Positions 41,774 through 52,731 of a stretch of DNA of 53,155 nucleotides are shown here, one piece after another. The stretch's first letter is position 1. Each line of letters opens with the position of its first letter. A program made the translations under genes and the position numbers. This DNA comes from Gemmatimonadota bacterium (GTDB lineage Bacteria; Gemmatimonadota; Gemmatimonadetes; Longimicrobiales; Gaopeijiaceae): contig JAQBXY010000024.1 of assembly GCA_027623325.1 (NCBI GenBank), positions 1 to 53,155 of the forward strand, read 5' to 3'. The notes beneath the pieces were generated by a model. The model made no database searches. It had not been told where the DNA came from and was given only the letters and a program-made list of their open reading frames with translations.

Positions 41774-42982
41774 TTACCCCTGATTGGTGAGTGCGTCGAC
41801 TCCCGGAAGGCGCTCGCCCGCCAGAAGCTCGAGCGAGGCGCCGCCACCGGTCGAGACGTGTGAGAGCCGATCGACGACGCCGGCCCGCTCCGCGGCTGCC
41901 GCAGAGTCTCCTCCTCCCAACACACCCATCGCACCGCCGTCACACGCCTCGGCCACGGCGAGCGCGATCTCGATCGTGCCCTGAGCGAAGGCGTCGACTT
42001 CGAAGACGCCCATGGGCCCGTTCCAGACGATGGAGCGCGACCGGCGGATCATGTCACTAAACCGCGCCCGGCTCGCGGGACCGATATCGAGAATCTTGTC
42101 GTCTCCCGAAACAGCCTTCCGATCGACGATTCGGACCGGCGAGGTCTCGGTTACCTCCGAAGCCACCACACAGTCGATGGGCAGCACGAGCCGTTCGCCA
42201 CCCTCTTCGATCAACTGCCGTGCGATCTCGATGCTATCCTCTTCGACGAGAGAAGCGCCGGTATCGAGACCCAATGCCCGGAAGAACGTGTTGGCCATCG
42301 CCCCACCGATCAGGAGGCGGTCGACACGCGGAAGGAGTGACGAGATCACTCCGATCTTCGAGGAGATCTTCGCTCCTCCCACGATGGCAATGAAGGGTCG
42401 CTCCGGCATCCGGAGAATCTCTTCGAGGTACCGGAGTTCCTTCGCCATCAAGAGCCCCGCCACCGCCTCGCCACCGCGGGCGACCATGGCCCGGGCGAGT
42501 CCCGTCGTCGAAGCGTGAGCTCGGTGCGCGGCGCCGAAGGCGTCGTTCACATAAAGCTCACCGAGCGCCGCCCAAGACTCTGCGAGGGCTTCGTCGTTCG
42601 CCGTCTCCCCCTCGAGGAAGCGCGTATTCTCGAGCAGGGCGATGACGCCATCCGGAACGTTCGACACGGGTCCAGCGGCCCGCCTGCCATCGGCGTGCGG
42701 TATGAAGCTCACCGGGCGTTCGAGGAGTTCGCTCAGGCGACGGCCGACCGGAGCAAGAGAGAATTCCGGATCGGGCCTCCCCTTGGGACGGCCCAGATGC
42801 GAGAGGAGGACGATCCGCGCGCCTGCGTCCGATAACGCCACGAGGGTGGGGATCGAAGCACAAATCCGCTGGTCGTCCGAGATCTGGCCGGATTCGAAGG
42901 GCACGTTGAGGTCCGCGCGCACGACCACCGTGCGCCCTCGGAGCCAAGCCACATCGACATCCGAAAGTGTTTTCTTGTTCAC
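41774..42982 (-). CDS. pgk: Phosphoglycerate kinase
   Basis: Makes ATP from 1,3-bisphosphoglycerate. RADLNVPFESGQI, SHLGRPKG, LLENTRFLEGE, the hinge IVGGAKISSKIGVI, NGPMGVFE and LGGGDSAAAAERAG are in order. The GTG at 42982 begins NKKTLSDVDVAWL and overlaps the stop of the upstream GWxTD-like gene as GTGA. Length 402 is normal. It is in line with gap and tpiA. Confidence 0.97.
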   Translation of the reverse strand: MNKKTLSDVDVAWLRGRTVVVRADLNVPFESGQISDDQRICASIPTLVALSDAGARIVLLSHLGRPKGRPDPEFSLAPVGRRLSELLERPVSFIPHADGRRAAGPVSNVPDGVIALLENTRFLEGETANDEALAESWAALGELYVNDAFGAAHRAHASTTGLARAMVARGGEAVAGLLMAKELRYLEEILRMPERPFIAIVGGAKISSKIGVISSLLPRVDRLLIGGAMANTFFRALGLDTGASLVEEDSIEIARQLIEEGGERLVLPIDCVVASEVTETSPVRIVDRKAVSGDDKILDIGPASRARFSDMIRRSRSIVWNGPMGVFEVDAFAQGTIEIALAVAEACDGGAMGVLGGGDSAAAAERAGVVDRLSHVSTGGGASLELLAGERLPGVDALTNQG

Positions 42983-44157
42983 TGTGGAGGAAAGATTTTC
43001 CCCAGGTCGTCGACGTAGGCTCGCCCTTCGGGCGTCAGGTCCGTCCGGTTCGATGAGACCCAGCGGACGAACGTGATATCCGGTCCGCTTCCGTAGTCCC
43101 AGAACTCGGTGAGTCGGCCGGAACCCTCATCGACGATGTGGATCGCATTGGGTCCTCCGAAACGTACCCACACCTCTGCCGCATCGCCAAATACACTATC
43201 GAAGCGAAGATGTGCGAAGGAGGCCCGCGCGAGGTGCTCCACCCACCGCTCGTTGATGGGAGTCGACGGCGATCGATCCTTCGTGGCCCAGAACTGGTCC
43301 TCCCAGGCGTGGCGCTCGGCTGCCGGAAGGCGCCGGTACCGGGTCGTCTCCGAGCGATCGAGCAAGAAGCCGATGTCGGTCAGAGCCTCCACATCCGCGT
43401 CGGGCAGGCGCTCCAGCGCGGACTCGAAGTGCGCAGCCGCCTCGACGGAACGACCCATACGGTGCAGCGCGACTCCAGCAAGGAGGAGTCCGTTGGGATG
43501 TCCCTCGCTGACGCGCGTGAACCGCCGAGCGCCTCGGAGCACGTCCTCCCATCGCCCTTCCGACGCCAGAGTAACCAGGAGGTCGGTATTCGCGCGCACC
43601 TGCCCCGGATACGCGTCGATGGCGGCCCGATACGAGGCCATCATCAGCGTGAGGTCCCCGGAGGTGCGAGGGCGGACCAACTCGAACCCGTCCTCGAAGA
43701 CGGCCGCCACTTCGCCTGGGCACAGGTAGTTCCACGCCATCAGGCGATCGGCCGACGCATACCCGCGATCGGCCTGGCCCGACGACCGCGCCTGCTCACA
43801 TCGAGCGGCCGAAAACGCTTCTGCGCGCACCCGGCCCACTCCGTCGACGCCGAGCCAGCGGTCGCGAATGAGCTTGGCGCGCTCGTCGTGAAGTTCAGCC
43901 ACGACCCACGCGCTCGTCTCGGTATCGCGTAGCGCGATCTGAAGACCGCGCTCAAAGAGAGACCGCGCCTCCGTTCGCAGTCCCTGTCGAAGCCGGATGC
44001 GGGCGAACGCGAGCATGGAAGCGGGGTTCTCCTGCCCCTGATCGATCGCGTACTCGAGGGCAGAACCCACCGATGCTCGCCAATGGGTAGGGGCCATACC
44101 CGCAGGCGCTTCGCCCGAGAGGATCGCTCCGAGAGGGCCATATGCTCCACGTACCAT
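42979..44157 (-). CDS. TPR protein with GWxTD-like C-terminal domain
   Basis: The first ~270 residues have helical repeats of TPR kind (SMLAFARIRLRQGLRTEARSLFERGLQIA, ANTDLLVTLASEGRWEDVLRGARRF, LLAGVALHRMGRSVEAAAHFESAL, noted in part). The last ~120 residues have HAWEDQFWATKDRSPST, NERWVEHLARASFAHLRF and VWVRFGGPNAIH, the pattern of GWxTD-domain proteins, although the GWxTD tetrad itself is not clear. No signal peptide is evident. ATG 44157 is an uncertain start; the frame is open to 44246. It sits between gap and pgk, so it may assemble or regulate the glycolytic enzymes or have been inserted by chance. Function unknown. Confidence 0.65.
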   Translation of the reverse strand: MVRGAYGPLGAILSGEAPAGMAPTHWRASVGSALEYAIDQGQENPASMLAFARIRLRQGLRTEARSLFERGLQIALRDTETSAWVVAELHDERAKLIRDRWLGVDGVGRVRAEAFSAARCEQARSSGQADRGYASADRLMAWNYLCPGEVAAVFEDGFELVRPRTSGDLTLMMASYRAAIDAYPGQVRANTDLLVTLASEGRWEDVLRGARRFTRVSEGHPNGLLLAGVALHRMGRSVEAAAHFESALERLPDADVEALTDIGFLLDRSETTRYRRLPAAERHAWEDQFWATKDRSPSTPINERWVEHLARASFAHLRFDSVFGDAAEVWVRFGGPNAIHIVDEGSGRLTEFWDYGSGPDITFVRWVSSNRTDLTPEGRAYVDDLGKIFPPQ

Positions 44158-44293
44158 GCGTCGAACGCACGCGGAAGCGGAGCTTCCGGTGGCGCGTCTT
44201 GCCACACGGTCCCGGGACGGGCTGCTTTTTGGTCGGTTCGCATCACCCTGTACTACGCCGATCGGCTCTCGGGGTTACATGAAATACCGGGTC

Positions 44294-46144
<1,851 letters not shown>

Positions 46145-46148
<4 letters not shown>

Positions 46149-46984
46149 ACGCGGGCGCGCTCCTCGATGGCCGCCCTCATGGCATCCACCGACGGCGGAC
46201 GCCCCCACCAACGTTCGAACGACGCCGCCGCCTGTTGCACCAGCATTTCGAGTCCGTCGGTCGATCGAATGCCGGCGGCTTCCGCCGCACGCACGAAGGA
46301 CGTCGCTTCGCGCCCGTAGACGAGATCCATGGCGGCTCCAGCCCGATGCAGTTTCTCGAAGTCGAGGGGGGACGGGTCCCCTGGCTCGAGCCCCAGCCGC
46401 GTGGCGTTCACGACGAGGTCGAAGTCTTCACCCTCGAGCTCTCGCAGGACCGGTACGACCCTGACGGTCGGTCCGCCAATCCGGCGCGCCACGGCGCGAG
46501 CGCGCTCCTGCGTCCGATTGTAGAGGAGCACCTCTCCCACTCCCTCGTCCAGGAGTCCCAGCAAGGCCGCCCTGGCGGCCCCCCCCGCCCCGAGAAGCAG
46601 GACGCGAATACCCTTCGGCGAGCCTTCGAGAAAGATGTTCAGCGCCCGCCTGAATCCATCCACATCGGTGTTGTCGCCGTGAACCCGTCCGTTCTCGTCT
46701 CCCCAAAAGGTGTTGCACGCTCCCGTCCGACGAACCGAGTCGCTCCGAACGTCGACGAGCGAGGCAGCCTTCTCCTTGTGCGGCAGCGTGATGTTGCCGC
46801 CTCCACCGGCGCGCGCGAGTCCGCGCATGAATCCGACGAGGTCGTCGGCCCCGCACCGAACCGCCACATAGACCCCGTCGACCCCAGCTTCGGCAAACGC
46901 GGCATTGAGGATTTCCGGGGATGCCGAGTGGGATACGGGGTCGCCCAATAGGGTGAGAACTCTCGTACTCGCTGAAACCGTCAT
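46145..46984 (-). CDS. aroE: Shikimate dehydrogenase
   Basis: Reduces 3-dehydroshikimate with NADPH in aromatic amino acid synthesis. GDPVSHSASPEILNAAF, NITLPHKEKAASLVD with the catalytic Lys, GDNTDVDGF with the catalytic Asp, then LLGAGGAARAALLGL and YNRTQERA for NADP (the NRTxxR clamp). The ATG at 46984 overlaps the phosphatase stop as ATGA. 279 residues. Confidence 0.95.
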
Positions 46985-47475
46985 GGTTGAATCATCGGGC
47001 GGAGGCGTTCGAGCACGCCGTCGATCAAATCGCTCAAGAAGTCGAACGTCTCCTGGTATTCTTCGTCCGTGCCGCCGACGGGGTCGGGAACGCCTCGTGC
47101 GCCCTGCCCTTTCTCGCTCGCGCCCGCAAAAGTGGTGATCATCGCCCCCCGTTCCCCGCCTCCCAGGTCTTCGACTCGGTGGAGGTGGCTCGCCGACATC
47201 GTAAGGACGAGATCCGCTGCCGCAGTACCCTCCCGAGTGAGCACCGTGGCCTGGTGACCGGACAGGTCGAGTCCGTGCGCTGATGCGGCTCGGACTGCCC
47301 CGGCGGAGGCTGGGCTGCCGTGAAACGCTGCGACACCGGCCGAACCAACTTCCACACTCCATCCGAGGTCGGCGAAGCGCTGGCGGGCGATGACTTCGGC
47401 CATCGGGCTGCGGCAGGTGTTGCCCGTGCACACGAACAGCAGACGGAAGGGCCGGTCCCGTTCGAGACTATTCAT
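46981..47475 (-). CDS. Low-molecular-weight phosphatase, YwlE-like
   Basis: The active loop LLFVCTGNTCRSPMAEV has the CX5R signature of LMW phosphatases, and the acid is given by VPDPVGG. In YwlE-type enzymes the residue between Asn and Cys in the loop is Thr and confers preference for phosphoarginine over phosphotyrosine; this protein has CTGNTCRS with Thr in that place, so an arginine phosphatase is possible. It sits next to a Sua5 gene as ywlE does in many bacteria. The start is ATG 47475, inside the last codons of the upstream gene. Confidence 0.9.
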   Translation of the reverse strand: MNSLERDRPFRLLFVCTGNTCRSPMAEVIARQRFADLGWSVEVGSAGVAAFHGSPASAGAVRAASAHGLDLSGHQATVLTREGTAAADLVLTMSASHLHRVEDLGGGERGAMITTFAGASEKGQGARGVPDPVGGTDEEYQETFDFLSDLIDGVLERLRPMIQP

Positions 47476-48118
47476 GAATCCCCGGTATCGCACACCGAAG
47501 CCGCGCAATCGGCACCGTGCCCTCGCGCAGCACGATGGGTTCGCCCGTGGTGCAGTCAACGACCGTCGAAGGCCCGGACTCCGGAAGCGGTCCGGCATCC
47601 AGGAGCCACACATCGGCTCCGAATCGAGTCAGCACGTCCCTAGCTTCATGTCCAGACATCGCCGGCCTCTCGCCGGGCGAATTGAGACTCGTCGAGGTCA
47701 GCGGGCCTCCCACGGCGGCGATCAGGCGTGCGGCAACCGGATGCGAAGTCACCCGGACGGCGACCCCACCGGACACCGGGTCCCGGACACCGGGCGGGAA
47801 GGTTGCCTTCGGATCTCGGAGCACCAGCGTGAGCCCACCGGGCCAAAAGATCTCAGCGAGTTCACGGGCGGCATCGGTCCACTCCAGCTCGGCGGCCGCC
47901 TGTCGGGATTCAATGAGCGCGATCAGGGGCCTGGCTTCCGAGCGGCCCTTCACAGCTCGAACGTTCCGCACACCCTCGACCGTGCAGGCGCCTCCGAGGC
48001 CATACACTGTTTCCGTCGGGTATGCGACGACGCCTCCGCGACGGATGTGTCCGACGGCTTCCGATAGATCCGCGTCGGGATCGGCCCTCAGATCCATCGT
48101 GCTCAACCCAACCGTCAC
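47468..48118 (-). CDS. Sua5/YrdC-family threonylcarbamoyl-AMP synthase
   Basis: Makes threonylcarbamoyl-AMP for the t6A tRNA modification at position 37 of ANN-decoding tRNAs. GGVVAYPTETVYGLGG, VKGRSEARPLIALI (the KxR(x2)S-like ATP loop), PGGLTLVLRD, VAVRVTSHPVAARL, and SLNSPGERP are present. The GTG at 48118 overlaps the ispD stop as GTGA and has GGGAG 5 nt upstream; the ATG at 48097 is the alternative. It lacks the extra C-terminal Sua5 domain, so it is the short TsaC-like type. Confidence 0.92.
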   Translation of the reverse strand: MTVGLSTMDLRADPDADLSEAVGHIRRGGVVAYPTETVYGLGGACTVEGVRNVRAVKGRSEARPLIALIESRQAAAELEWTDAARELAEIFWPGGLTLVLRDPKATFPPGVRDPVSGGVAVRVTSHPVAARLIAAVGGPLTSTSLNSPGERPAMSGHEARDVLTRFGADVWLLDAGPLPESGPSTVVDCTTGEPIVLREGTVPIARLRCAIPGIHE

Positions 48119-48834
48119 AGGGACTCCCTCGCTCGAAGTAGCGCCTCGGCCACGACCAGGTCTTCCGTGCGAGTGACCTTGATGTTCGCGGCCCCGCCGT
48201 CGACCATCACCACTCTCATCCCGGCTCGCTCCACGAGTTCGGCGTCGTCTGTCGCATCGCCGCCCCCATTCGCGTATGCTCGCCGAAGTGCCCGGGCCGG
48301 AAAGACCTGCGGTGTGTGTGCATGCCAGATGCTTGAGCGCTCGGGAGTGCTCAGGATGGAGCCATCCGGGCCCACGGTCTTCATCGTATCGACCGCAGGG
48401 CAGCCGGACACGGCGCCCACGCCGGTTGCGGCGATGTCGATGCACGTCCGGACAACCTGCGCCGTCACGAGCGGGCGGGCAGCGTCGTGGACGGCGATGA
48501 CGGTAACATCGTCCGGGAGCGCCTGGATGGCCCGTCCCACCGACTCGGACCGCGTCGCGCCTCCTGCTACAACGGTGACACGAGGGTCACACTCCAGCAG
48601 CCAGCGCGGCGGCGCTTCGGCATCATCCGGCGGTAGCGCGACACACAAGGCCACGACCCGAGTGTCTGCAAGGAAGGGTCTCATCGCGTGAAGCAGCACG
48701 GGTTCTCCGGCCAGTTCCAGAAGGGCCTTTCGAACGCCCCCCATGCGGACTCCAGAACCGGCCGCAGGAATCGCGACCCCCACCCTCACGGTGTCGCCCA
48801 CCGACCGTTCAGAGGTGGTGACGGCCTCCCTCAT
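48115..48834 (-). CDS. ispD: 2-C-methyl-D-erythritol 4-phosphate cytidylyltransferase
   Basis: Makes CDP-methylerythritol in the MEP route of isoprenoid synthesis. IPAAGSGVRMGGVRKALLELAG has the CTP-binding loop with Arg and Lys, VVAGGATRSESV and VIAVHDAARPLV are the central motifs, WHAHTPQVFP and GGAANIKVTRTEDL end the protein. It overlaps the dnaB stop by 4 nt and is translationally coupled to the Sua5 gene. ispF is not in the window. Confidence 0.96.
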   Translation of the reverse strand: MREAVTTSERSVGDTVRVGVAIPAAGSGVRMGGVRKALLELAGEPVLLHAMRPFLADTRVVALCVALPPDDAEAPPRWLLECDPRVTVVAGGATRSESVGRAIQALPDDVTVIAVHDAARPLVTAQVVRTCIDIAATGVGAVSGCPAVDTMKTVGPDGSILSTPERSSIWHAHTPQVFPARALRRAYANGGGDATDDAELVERAGMRVVMVDGGAANIKVTRTEDLVVAEALLRARESL

Positions 48835-50252
48835 GGACCGAAGCCATTCCCCGTGTCTCGCGGCCCGCCGCCGCCCTTCGCGAACACCGCCGAGTCGAAT
48901 CGGGTATGTGCCTTGTGGAAGTAGAGAGGCACCACTCCGGTCGGGCCGTTTCGCTGTTTGCTCACGATCAACTCCGCCTTTCCTTCCAGCTCCTCCCGAC
49001 TCTCGGCCGAAGCGTAGTATTCGGGGCGGAACAGAAACATGACCACATCGGCATCCTGCTCGATCGAACCCGAATCTCGGAGATCGGAGAGCATCGGTCG
49101 CTTGTCCGTCCGCTGTTCCGGGCCGCGGCTGAGCTGTGACAGCGCGACGACCGGAACCTCGAGTTCACGGGCGAGTGCCTTGAGGCCTCTCGAGATCTGA
49201 CTCACCTCCTGTACGCGGCTCTCCGAGTTGCCACTCCCCGACATGAGCTGCATGTAGTCGATGAGGATCATGCCCAGCTCCTTGGAATCGGAGCGGAGTT
49301 CGGACTGGAGGCGTCTGCTCTTCGCACGAATCTCGAGAACGTTGGCACCGGGTTGATCGTCGATCCAGATCGGTGCTGTATTGAGATGGCCGGCGGCGGC
49401 CGCGAGGCGCTGATGTTCTTCCTGGGAGAGCTTCCCTCGGCGGAGTTTCTGCGCGTCGATGCGACCCTCCGAGCACAGGAGCCGCTGCACCAACTGCTGA
49501 GAGGACATCTCGAGGGAAAAGATGGCGACAGGAATCTGATGCTGGATGGCGGCGGTCGCCGCAATGTTCAGGGCCAGGGCCGTCTTTCCCATCGAAGGGC
49601 GGGCAGCCACGATGCACAAGTCACCCTTCTGAAGGCCTGTGGTCATCCGGTCGAGGTCGGAGAATCCGGTCGGCACGCCGGTGATGCCCGATTCGGACTC
49701 CTGCATGCGCTCGATGTGCTCGAACGTCGACCAGAGGATCTCCTTGATCCAGACGAAGCCATCGCGCTTGTGGCTCTCCGCGACCTGAAAGATCCGAGCC
49801 TCGGCTAGGTCGAGGATCTCGTCGACGCCGCGTTCGCCCTGATCGTACACGTCACGAATAATCTGCGAGGACTGCTCGACGAGCCGGCGCAGGAGCGCCT
49901 TGTCCCGGATGATGCGCGCGTGGTACTCGATGTTGGCGGCTGTGGGGACCGCATCGACCAGCTGACCGAGGTAGTCCAAGCCGCCCGCGGACTCGAGCTC
50001 GCCGGTGTTCTTGAGCTCCTCAGCGACCGTGATTACATCGATGACATCACCCCGCTCGAACAGGCGGATCATCGCCCGATAGAGGCGGCGATTGCCCTCG
50101 CGGTAGAACATCCCGTCGCCGATGTGTTCGACCGCACGGGTGACCGCTTCGCGATCGATGAGCATGCCACCGAGCACAGCAGTCTCCGCCTCCATCGAGA
50201 ACGGAGGCGTCCGGTCGAAGACCGTCTGTGCGAAATTCGGGGAGGCTTCCAT
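48831..50252 (-). CDS. dnaB: Replicative DNA helicase DnaB
   Basis: The hexameric helicase at the replication fork. The N-terminal domain starts DRTPPFSMEAETAVLGGMLID. The RecA-like domain has the Walker A motif ARPSMGKTALA, then GLIFSLEMS-like VAIFSLEMSSQQLV, Walker B MILIDYMQLMSG, LSQLSRGPEQR and the arginine-finger region. ATG 50252 is the conservative start, since the family core begins a few residues later; the frame is open to a GTG at 50351. No intein is present. 473 residues. Confidence 0.96.
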   Translation of the reverse strand: MEASPNFAQTVFDRTPPFSMEAETAVLGGMLIDREAVTRAVEHIGDGMFYREGNRRLYRAMIRLFERGDVIDVITVAEELKNTGELESAGGLDYLGQLVDAVPTAANIEYHARIIRDKALLRRLVEQSSQIIRDVYDQGERGVDEILDLAEARIFQVAESHKRDGFVWIKEILWSTFEHIERMQESESGITGVPTGFSDLDRMTTGLQKGDLCIVAARPSMGKTALALNIAATAAIQHQIPVAIFSLEMSSQQLVQRLLCSEGRIDAQKLRRGKLSQEEHQRLAAAAGHLNTAPIWIDDQPGANVLEIRAKSRRLQSELRSDSKELGMILIDYMQLMSGSGNSESRVQEVSQISRGLKALARELEVPVVALSQLSRGPEQRTDKRPMLSDLRDSGSIEQDADVVMFLFRPEYYASAESREELEGKAELIVSKQRNGPTGVVPLYFHKAHTRFDSAVFAKGGGGPRDTGNGFGP

Positions 50253-50394
50253 CCAGCGCTGTTGCTCGGTGTCGCGGAACGAGGATTGATCGAGGGATAT
50301 GATAGTAGCGCGCCTCAAGGGCCTCGTCACGGTCTCGACGACCGTGGTCACCGGTCCGGCGGACAGCGCCGTACCTGGCGGCGCAGCTTATGTG

Positions 50395-51240
50395 CTACGC
50401 GCCGTCGATCACACCCCGAAGGAGCTGAAGGTCGTCCCAGAAGGCGCGGGTCCACTTCGGATTACGAAGAAGTGCCGCGGGATGATACGTCACGATCAGG
50501 GGGACGCCATGGTATGTGTGCACCTCGCCTCTGAGTTCGCCCAGGGCGACCTTTTCTCGGCCCGTGAGAAGCTGTCCGGAGAACGAGCCCACCGCCAGCA
50601 GCGCCTCTGGTTTCACGAGTTCGATCTGCTTCCGAAGGAGGGGCGAGCACGCCTCGATCTCGTTCGGTAGCGGGTTTCTGTTCGCGGGAGGGCGACACTT
50701 CAGAACGTTCGCGATATAGACCGACTCGGCCCGACTCAATCCCACGGTCGCCAACAGAAGATCGAGGTACTTCCCCGCCGCGCCGACGAAGGGGAGGCCC
50801 GTCTCGTCCTCGTTCGCGCCGGGAGCCTCACCGACGACCATCAGGCGTGCGTCGCTCGGGCCATCGGAGAACACGACCTGGGTCCGACCTTCGGCGAGGC
50901 GGCACCGCGTACACGACAGCGCGATCTCTCGAAGCTCCGCGTAGTTGTCCGGCAACGCCCAAGCGTCGGCCGGAGCGGCGGCGGCGGCCCCGCCGGAGGG
51001 CCCCTTTGGCGTAGCGGGCACGGGGCGCGAGCGCACGGCCGGCGACGCGGCGGGTGATCGCGGGGCGGGTGCCGTGGCGGCAGGCACCTTCTCGGGCGGC
51101 GGAGTACCTCGGCGAGCCGAGGCAGTCATTGCCATCGCCTCGGCGCGTGTCATCCCGTCCAGGAACACCTCTCCACCGCCCATTTCCACTCGTTGACGGA
51201 GCAAGCGAGCGCTATCGGCGGCGGATGGACGTTCCGACAC
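50395..51240 (-). CDS. Family 4 uracil-DNA glycosylase (iron-sulfur)
   Basis: Removes uracil from DNA. The catalytic domain is at the C-terminus. Cys ligands of the 4Fe-4S cluster are in SCTRCRL, VLKCRPP and EACSPLL. The active region is GEAPGANEDETGLPFVGAAG, and VTYHPAALLR gives the late His motif. About 100 N-terminal residues are Pro/Ala-rich and low in complexity, typical for some bacteria but not part of the enzyme. It lies between coaBC and dnaB on the same strand. Confidence 0.94.
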   Translation of the reverse strand: MSERPSAADSARLLRQRVEMGGGEVFLDGMTRAEAMAMTASARRGTPPPEKVPAATAPAPRSPAASPAVRSRPVPATPKGPSGGAAAAAPADAWALPDNYAELREIALSCTRCRLAEGRTQVVFSDGPSDARLMVVGEAPGANEDETGLPFVGAAGKYLDLLLATVGLSRAESVYIANVLKCRPPANRNPLPNEIEACSPLLRKQIELVKPEALLAVGSFSGQLLTGREKVALGELRGEVHTYHGVPLIVTYHPAALLRNPKWTRAFWDDLQLLRGVIDGA

Positions 51241-51245
51241 GGCCG

Positions 51246-52484
51246 TTACTCTCCGCTCAGCAAGCGGGCCACGTGATCGAGCACGACCTCCGCGACTTCG
51301 TGCTTCGACAGCAGCGGAAGGGCCTCGGGGCTCGCCCCCGCCTTCAGGATCGTCACTCGATTCGTGTCGACCTCGAAGCCAGCCCCATCCTCCGTGGCGT
51401 CGTTGGCCACCAGGAGGTGGAAGCCCTTCTGGTCGAGTTTCTTGGCCGCGTTCTTCAGCAGATCGCGCGTTTCGAGCGCGAAGCCGACACAGACAGATCC
51501 TTCCTTGCGCAAGTCGCGCGTCACGAGCGCGATATCAGGGTTGGCGGTCAGGGACAGCGTTGGACTCGTTCCACCCTCCGAGCGCTTCATCTTCTGCGCG
51601 TGAACGCTGTCCGGACGGAAGTCGGCCACGGCAGCGGCGAAGACCGACACATCGGCGCCCCCGATCGCGCTTGCGACCGCTTCGTGCATGGCCGCTGCCG
51701 TCTCGACGGAAACGACGTCCACACCGAACGGGTGTTCGAGCGACGAAGGCCCGCTCACGAGGGTGACCTGGGCGCCGCGCCGCCACGCCGCCTGTGCGAT
51801 CGCGTAGCCCATGCGACCCGACGAACGATTCCCTACGTACCGAACCGGATCGATCGGCTCGTGTGTCGGACCGGCGGTCACGAGCACGCGACGACCCCTG
51901 AATGCGGCGTCGGTCGCGAGGGCCCGACCCACCGCCTCCGTGATCTGGTGGGGCTCGAGCATCCGGCCCGGTCCGTCCCCCTCCCCTACCGCCAGGGGTC
52001 CTTCGGCCGGACCGGCGATCCCGTAACCCAGATGATCGCGGATATGGCTCAGATTATGTTGGACCTGCGGATGCGCGAACATGCGGTCGTTCATCGCGGG
52101 ACACAGGATGACGGGTGCCCGGGTCGCGAGGAGGGTCGTGCAGATCAGGTCGTCGGCACGCCCTTGGGCGGCCCGAGCGATGAAGTCGGCCGTCGCGGGG
52201 GCGACGCATACGGCATCCGCTTCGCGGCCGAGGCGAACGTGGAGCGCGGCACCTTCGACGGAGAAGAGATCCGTCAGGGTCCGTCGGCCGGTCACACCCT
52301 CGAACGACAAAGGGGCTACGAATTGCTGGGCCGAGCGCGTGAGAACCACATCGACCTCGGCTCCGAGCCGGGTCAGATCACGCGCCAACTGGATCGACTT
52401 GTACGCGGCGATTCCGCCCGTAACCCCGAGCACGATCCGTCGGCCCTGCCACGGCCTACGGGGAGCGAGTGGGGTACCGGGCAA
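51246..52484 (-). CDS. coaBC: Bifunctional phosphopantothenoylcysteine synthase/decarboxylase
   Basis: Two steps of coenzyme A synthesis. The flavin decarboxylase (CoaC, residues ~15-185) has GVTGGIAAYKS, the His of ALHVRLGREAD, and PAMNDRMFAHP with the catalytic Asn. The site that usually reads ACGDxGxGRM has LAVGEGDGPGRM, without the Cys. The synthase (CoaB, ~190-400) has VTAGPTHEPIDPVRYVGNRSSGRMGYAIA, and a late KLDQKGFHLLVANDA. TTG at 52484 is the start, supported by GGGGGAGG 6 nt before it. rpoZ is 20 bp upstream. Confidence 0.95.
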   Translation of the reverse strand: MPGTPLAPRRPWQGRRIVLGVTGGIAAYKSIQLARDLTRLGAEVDVVLTRSAQQFVAPLSFEGVTGRRTLTDLFSVEGAALHVRLGREADAVCVAPATADFIARAAQGRADDLICTTLLATRAPVILCPAMNDRMFAHPQVQHNLSHIRDHLGYGIAGPAEGPLAVGEGDGPGRMLEPHQITEAVGRALATDAAFRGRRVLVTAGPTHEPIDPVRYVGNRSSGRMGYAIAQAAWRRGAQVTLVSGPSSLEHPFGVDVVSVETAAAMHEAVASAIGGADVSVFAAAVADFRPDSVHAQKMKRSEGGTSPTLSLTANPDIALVTRDLRKEGSVCVGFALETRDLLKNAAKKLDQKGFHLLVANDATEDGAGFEVDTNRVTILKAGASPEALPLLSKHEVAEVVLDHVARLLSGE

Positions 52485-52504
52485 GAGAAGCCTCCCCCGG
52501 CGAA

Positions 52505-52723
52505 TTAGGGGTCTTCGCGGCGCCGGCGCTTCACGAGACGGAACTCGATCTGGCCCGAAGTCAGCGCCTCGAGGGCCCGCGTCGTCAGCTTCTTTTCCTC
52601 ACCCAACGGCATCGCGTCGCGCGGAAGAGCGTTCAACTCGCGCGTATATTTGGCTGCGACGAGGACTCCGAGATACTTGCTCTCGGTGCCCTCCGCGACT
52701 TCGAGCGGCGTAAAGACTCGCAT
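52505..52723 (-). CDS. rpoZ: RNA polymerase omega subunit
   Basis: A 72-residue protein that begins MRVFTPLEVAEGTESKYLGVLVAAKYTRELN, an omega-type N-terminal helix with the AKYxRELN box (E. coli AARRARQ). LTTRALEALTSGQIEF is the second omega helix. AGGAG 5-6 nt before the ATG overlaps the gmk stop. Gene order gmk-rpoZ-coaBC is widely kept. Confidence 0.94.
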   Translation of the reverse strand: MRVFTPLEVAEGTESKYLGVLVAAKYTRELNALPRDAMPLGEEKKLTTRALEALTSGQIEFRLVKRRRREDP

Positions 52724-52731
52724 GGGTACTC

